Below, piece by piece: positions 60,115-64,000 of a DNA stretch of 64,000 nt. Source of the stretch: Pseudomonas lactis. Lineage in GTDB: Bacteria; Pseudomonadota; Gammaproteobacteria; Pseudomonadales; Pseudomonadaceae. A program made the position numbers and the translations under genes. The stretch spans positions 285,665 through 349,664 of the forward strand of contig NZ_JYLO01000009.1 of the NCBI RefSeq assembly GCF_001439845.1, read 5' to 3'. The notes beneath the pieces are model-generated. The model made no database searches and was not told the origin of the DNA. It saw nothing but the letters and a program-made list of their open reading frames with translations. Each line of letters opens with the position of its first letter. Positions within the stretch are counted from its first letter, which is position 1.

Positions 60115-62640
60115 TCAATAGACATCCCTGCGATAGCGACCCTGTTCGATCAGGCGCTCCAGCGCCTCATTGCCCAAGATGTCTGCCAGTGCCTGATCCA
60201 CCCCCGTCGCCATCCCTTGCAAGCTGCCACACACATAAATCGCTGCGCCGTCCGCCAGCCATTTGCGCAGCACATCCGCTGACTCGCGCAGGCGATCCTG
60301 TACGTAGACCTTCTCCTCTTGATCACGGGAAAACGCCAGGTCCAGCAGGGCCAGGTCTCCACTGGCGAGCCAGCCTTGCAGTTCGTCCTGGCACAGGTAG
60401 TCGTGGGCGATATTGCGTTCACCAAACAGCAGCCAGTTTCGCTGCTGGCCATCGGCAATACGCGCCTTGAGCAAGCTGCGCAGGCCGGCAAGGCCGGTGC
60501 CGTTGCCCAGCAAAATCAGCGGCACCGGCGCGTCGGGTAAATGGAAGCCGCTGTTGCGCCGCAGGCGCAGGCTGATGGCCGAGCCGAGGGCGGCGTGTTC
60601 AGTCAGCCAGCCGGAGCCAAGCCCCAGGCTGCCGTCGGGGTGGCGTTCCTGGCGCACGATCAGCTCCAGCACACCGTCGCTGGCAATCGAGGCGATGGAG
60701 TATTCGCGCATGCCCAGGGGGACCAGCGCATCCACCAATGCCTGGGCGTGCAGGCCGACCAGGTGCGTGCGGTTGTCCGGCAGTTGGCGCGTGGCCAGGG
60801 CCTGATCAAGGGTGTGGGCGACGCCGTCGATCACCACACCGTCGCTGCCGACCAAGCCCAGTCCGGCCAGGAAGTGTTCGATGGCCCAGGGGCAATTGCG
60901 CGGCAGGACTTCCACCAGGTCGCCGGCCAGCCAGCTGTGCGCAGACGTGGATGTGAGGCCCAGCAGGTAGACGGGCGAGCCGACACTGTCGGGGTTGAGC
61001 AGAGTGCGTTGGCTCAGGGTCCAGTTTTCGTACTGGGCCGTCGGCCAGGCCGCCGCCTGTGCATGCCCGGTGAGCTGGCCCAATTGCTGTTGCCAGGCTT
61101 GCAACGCCAATGTGTCACCGCTGTCGACTTCAACCGGGGCAAACAGCGGGGTGCCGCCCTGGTTGGTCAGCCAGAAATGCAGGCGCCGGGCAAAGCCGCA
61201 AAAATGCTCGTACTGCCGGTCACCCAGGGCCAGCACCGAGTAGTTCAAGCCTTTGAGGGGCAGCGCCTGGCCGAGCACGCTGCGCTCGAAACCACGGGCG
61301 CTGTCGGGGGCTTCGCCGTCGCCAAAGGTACTGACCACGAACAGGGCGTTTTGCGATTGGCTGAGGTCGTCGCGGCTGACACTGCCCAGGGGCTGCACCT
61401 TCACCGCCAGGCCCGCAGCCTGTAATTGCCCGGCCGTTTGCCAGGCCAGTTGTTCGGCAAAGCCGCTCTGGCTGGCGAAGCCGATCAGCCAGGCCGGCGC
61501 ATCGCTGTGGTTGGCTGCCAGACCCTTGCGCGCATCGCGTACCTGGCGCTTTTTGCGGCGACGGTCGAGGTACAGCAGCCAGCCGGTGATGAAAAACAGC
61601 GGCATGAGCAATGAGCTGACGGTGAGGACGATCCGCCCGACCAGGCCAAAATAGCTGCCGGTGTGCAGCGCATACACACTGGTCAGCAACTGCGCCTTGA
61701 GGCTTTTGCTGGCGTAGCGCTCGTGGGATTTGACCTCGCCGGTGGCCGGGTCCAGGTTGATCTGGTTCAGCGCGCGGTCATGGGGCGATGAAGAGAGCAG
61801 GTAATACACGGTGGCCGGTTGCCCGGCGACCGCAGGCATCCGAATGTTGTAGGCGCTCAAGTCGGGGCCGGCGTTGCTGTAGATGCTGCTCCAGATCGCA
61901 TCGTAGTTGGCCACTGGAGCGGGGCCTGCAGGGGCTGGGCCGCGCTTGCGCATGCGCTCGTTCTGCGGCGAGTCGGACAGCAGTTGGGTCACGCCACGGT
62001 TGTACCAGTCGTAGGACCAATACAGCCCGGTCAGCGCCGCCAACAGGTAAAACAGCAGGCACCAGGTGCCGAACACCGAGTGCAGGTCCCAATTGAAGCT
62101 GCGGCCCTTTTTGCGCCAGTCCAGGGTCAGCCAGACGCGCCAGCTTTTCACCTGGCGTGGCCAGCGCAGGTACAGGCCGGAGAGGCAGAAGAACAGCAGA
62201 ATCAGGGTGCAGGCGCCAGTGATGTTGCGCCCGGTGTCGCCGATGGCGAGGAAGCGGTGCAGTTGCAGGATAAAGCCGAACAGATCCTGGCCGACGGCGT
62301 CGCCCATGTAGTCGCCGGTGTACGGGTCGAAGTAGCGCATCTGGCCACGGCGCTCGCCCGGTGGCGGAGTGAAGGACACACGGCCGGCGTTGCCGCTTTC
62401 ACTTTCTACCCACAGCATGGCCACGGTCTTGCCTTCGGCCGCTTCCAGCTTGCGTACCAGCTCGGCGGGCGGCAGTACACCGGCCTCGCGTTTTTGCACG
62501 CTCAACACGGTGGGGTTGAGCGCCCGCAGGATCTCGTCCTGGAACGAGTACGCGGCCCCGGTGACCCCCATCAAGGCCAGCACCAGCCCGGCCGTGATGC
62601 CGAAGAACCAATGCAACTGGAACAGGGTTTTCTTCAACAC
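60115..62640 (-). CDS. PepSY - flavodoxin - NADPH reductase fusion
   Basis: 841 residues from GTG 62640 (GAGG 9 bp upstream). Residues 1-370: PepSY-associated region with four membrane helices (about 14-34, 140-160, 190-212, 335-357). Residues 385-520: flavodoxin with GDGEAPDSARGF FMN loop. Residues 550-841: CysJ-type FAD/NADPH domain, with LILLGNGTGLAGLRSLL as NADPH-binding turn and a C-terminal DVY aromatic cap. It should move electrons from NADPH across the inner membrane; beside a siderophore receptor, periplasmic iron reduction is the likely role. Confidence 0.9.
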   Translation of the reverse strand: MLKKTLFQLHWFFGITAGLVLALMGVTGAAYSFQDEILRALNPTVLSVQKREAGVLPPAELVRKLEAAEGKTVAMLWVESESGNAGRVSFTPPPGERRGQMRYFDPYTGDYMGDAVGQDLFGFILQLHRFLAIGDTGRNITGACTLILLFFCLSGLYLRWPRQVKSWRVWLTLDWRKKGRSFNWDLHSVFGTWCLLFYLLAALTGLYWSYDWYNRGVTQLLSDSPQNERMRKRGPAPAGPAPVANYDAIWSSIYSNAGPDLSAYNIRMPAVAGQPATVYYLLSSSPHDRALNQINLDPATGEVKSHERYASKSLKAQLLTSVYALHTGSYFGLVGRIVLTVSSLLMPLFFITGWLLYLDRRRKKRQVRDARKGLAANHSDAPAWLIGFASQSGFAEQLAWQTAGQLQAAGLAVKVQPLGSVSRDDLSQSQNALFVVSTFGDGEAPDSARGFERSVLGQALPLKGLNYSVLALGDRQYEHFCGFARRLHFWLTNQGGTPLFAPVEVDSGDTLALQAWQQQLGQLTGHAQAAAWPTAQYENWTLSQRTLLNPDSVGSPVYLLGLTSTSAHSWLAGDLVEVLPRNCPWAIEHFLAGLGLVGSDGVVIDGVAHTLDQALATRQLPDNRTHLVGLHAQALVDALVPLGMREYSIASIASDGVLELIVRQERHPDGSLGLGSGWLTEHAALGSAISLRLRRNSGFHLPDAPVPLILLGNGTGLAGLRSLLKARIADGQQRNWLLFGERNIAHDYLCQDELQGWLASGDLALLDLAFSRDQEEKVYVQDRLRESADVLRKWLADGAAIYVCGSLQGMATGVDQALADILGNEALERLIEQGRYRRDVY

Positions 62641-62711
62641 GTCGGAGCGCCTCGCTTAGCTGGATATCTGATCACGGCGCGCATTATGCCGTGAGTTGCC
62701 GGGAAACACGC

Positions 62712-62742
62712 AAAAGCCCCACGCATTCGATGTGTGGGGCTT
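62712..62742 (-). terminator. Terminator of the siderophore receptor gene
   Basis: AAGCCCCAC ... GTGGGGCTT, 9-bp stem with an 11-base loop; on the minus strand it is followed by TTTTG. It separates the receptor from the reductase gene. Confidence 0.8.
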
Positions 62743-62763
62743 GTGGCTGAACCTTGACCGCTT

Positions 62764-63888
62764 TTAGAAGTGGAAGCTGGTGGTCAACAACGCCGTACGA
62801 CCGGCCGCCTGGTTGGCGAAGTGCGTGGAGAAAGCCTTGTCGTAGTAGGTCTTGTCGGTCAGGTTCTGCACGTTCAATTGCAGGTCGACGTTCTTGGTCA
62901 GCTTGTAGCTGGCCATGGCGTCGTAGCGGGTGTAGGAGGGTACATACACCGTGTTGCCGACATCGCCGTAAACCTGATCGACATAGAAGGCGCCGCCGCC
63001 GATGGTCAGCTTGGGCGTGATGTCGTAGGTGGTCCACAGGCTGAACGAGTTCTTCGGCGTGTTGGGCATCTGGTTGCCTTTGCTGGAGCCCGCACTCACG
63101 ACACCGTTACGCCCGTTGAGGCCGGATTTGACCAGTTCACTGTCCAGATAGCTGTAGCCCGCAAACACCTGCCATTGATCGGTGATTTTGCCGCTGGCGG
63201 ACAACTCGATGCCATCGACCTGGGATTCACCGGCGTTCTGGTAGGTGAGTGCATCCACCAGGATGCGGGTGTTTTTCTTCTCGGTGCGGAAGATAGCAGC
63301 GGTCAGGGACAGGCGGTCGTGGAACAGGTCCCACTTGGTGCCCAGTTCGTAGTTGACGGTTTCTTCTGGCTGCAAGTCGCTGGTGGCGGCACCGGCAGAC
63401 AGCGGGTTGCCGTCGGAACCTTCGCCTATCAGGCCACCGGCTGGCGTGGCCGATGTAGCGTACGAGGCGTAGATACTGCCGTTCTCTACCGGCTTCCAGA
63501 CCAGGCCGGCCTGCCAGTTGAAGAATTGACTGTCGTCCTTGATTTTGCTGCGGGCTTTTACCGTCGCGCTCGGCACTGCGTTGGTGTTGGCCTCGGTATC
63601 GAAGGTGTCATAGCGCAGGCCGACATTCAGCAGCCATTTCGGATCGAGTTCGATGGTGTCGAACACATAGGCGGCGCGACTGGTGGCCTTGGTGTTGGTA
63701 CCCATGTAGTTGCGCGCAATGCTGCCGTTCCAGGCGTCGTCGGGGTTCGGGTTGCTCAGCGAGGTGCACTGACCACCCAGGCTGCCTTTGGCCGGATTGC
63801 ACACTGGGTTTCCGTTTGGCGAAACGGTATAGCCGCTGACACGGGTCTCCTCACCGGTAAATTCCAGGCCAGTTGTAGGTTTTGTTAA
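62764..63888 (-). pseudogene. TonB-dependent siderophore receptor, 5' end lost
   Basis: The visible frame codes for about 374 residues of the outer-membrane barrel, ending in ALLTTSFHF with the C-terminal Phe used for outer-membrane insertion. Landmarks are LEFTGEETRVSGYTVSPNG, YASYATSATPAGGLIG and LNVQNLTDKTYYD, as in Fiu/PiuA-type catecholate receptors. Immediately upstream an in-frame TAA (63889-63891) ends the frame, and the sequence turns into a repeat-bearing, AT-rich end of another element. The signal peptide, plug and about the first half of the barrel are therefore separated or lost. The gene cannot make a receptor from here. Confidence 0.85.
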
Positions 63889-64000
63889 TTAATGCGACTG
63901 AAGTACTCCGAAAGCCCCGCCTCGCGGACTTACATTATGGAATTAAGTGCGACTGGCTTTGGAAATAGATGCGACTGCGTCTAGTATCGCTGGCAATAAG
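63874..64000. mobile_element. Probable transposon end inserted in the receptor gene
   Basis: From TGTAGGTTTTG at 63874 the sequence no longer fits the receptor. The octamer TGCGACTG occurs three times in direct orientation, at 63893-63900, 63948-63955 and 63969-63976, each after an AT-rich AATTAA-like stretch. Several transposase-binding repeats at one end are typical of Tn7-like, Tn552/Tn402-like and similar elements. The rest lies right of the window, so the family cannot be fixed. Confidence 0.65.

Overview
The window is a piece of a Pseudomonas chromosome, most likely P. fluorescens group. The evidence is the syntenic block ndh - DUF3094 - DUF1780 - yacG - coaE - pilD - pilC - pilA - tRNA-Thr - nadC - DUF1631 - ampD - ampE - chemoreceptor, the Pseudomonas-type REP/REPIN repeats and the fruBKA operon with its own FruR/Cra. 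Positions 1 to about 35320 belong to an integrative and conjugative element (ICE) of the PFGI-1 / PAPI-1 / pKLC102 class. The rest is host chromosome. The junction is a 45-bp duplicate of the tRNA-Lys 3' end (35276-35320), just inside a tRNA-Pro gene.

ICE part, left to right, almost all on the minus strand. (1) 1-11081: a type IVb conjugative pilus operon, transcribed pilL-pilN-pilO-pilP-pilQ-pilR-pilS-pilT-pilV-(unknown membrane protein)-pilM, with pilM cut by the window edge. (2) 11082-11537: an intergenic stretch with tandem 23-bp repeats that look like a transposon-end relic. (3) 11538-14982: a plus-strand arsenic cargo, arsR-arsB-arsC-arsH-arsN, with a palindromic operator. (4) 15238-21085: SNF2-like helicase, PcfJ-like protein and topoisomerase III. 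(5) 21185-35172: the plasmid-like maintenance and replication half. It holds an Rmf/CrpP-like small protein, SSB, DUF3158, a TIGR03761-type protein, an array of 57-bp repeats, an STY4528-type replication protein, DUF2857, ParB, an Arc-like regulator, YejK, a HicA-like protein, DnaB, an HNH protein, DUF2786 and ParA. Most neighbours overlap by ATGA, so this is a tightly coupled operon read away from the attachment site. The integrase and type IV secretion genes must lie left of the window.

Chromosome part. 35415-39830 and beyond is housekeeping: NDH-2, coaE, yacG, and pilCD/pilA without a pilB. 43230-51482 carries nadC, DUF1631, ampDE, a chemoreceptor and tatD. 51485-58265 is the fructose PTS (fruR, fruB, fruK, fruA) with a perfect Cra operator at 52626-52637. 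58457-62640 carries a Tat-exported PhoD-like phosphatase and a PepSY/flavodoxin/reductase fusion. The window ends in a TonB-dependent siderophore receptor whose 5' part has been cut off by what looks like the end of a transposon (from about 63874).

The most unusual signals are three. The 57-bp array (24021-24533) contains hairpins that differ in sequence between units but keep their pairing. Four long palindromes lie inside the coding sequence of the replication gene (25066-25227), in different reading frames. An inverted repeat in front of parA can sequester its ribosome binding site. Together they suggest a replication and partition control region of the excised ICE.
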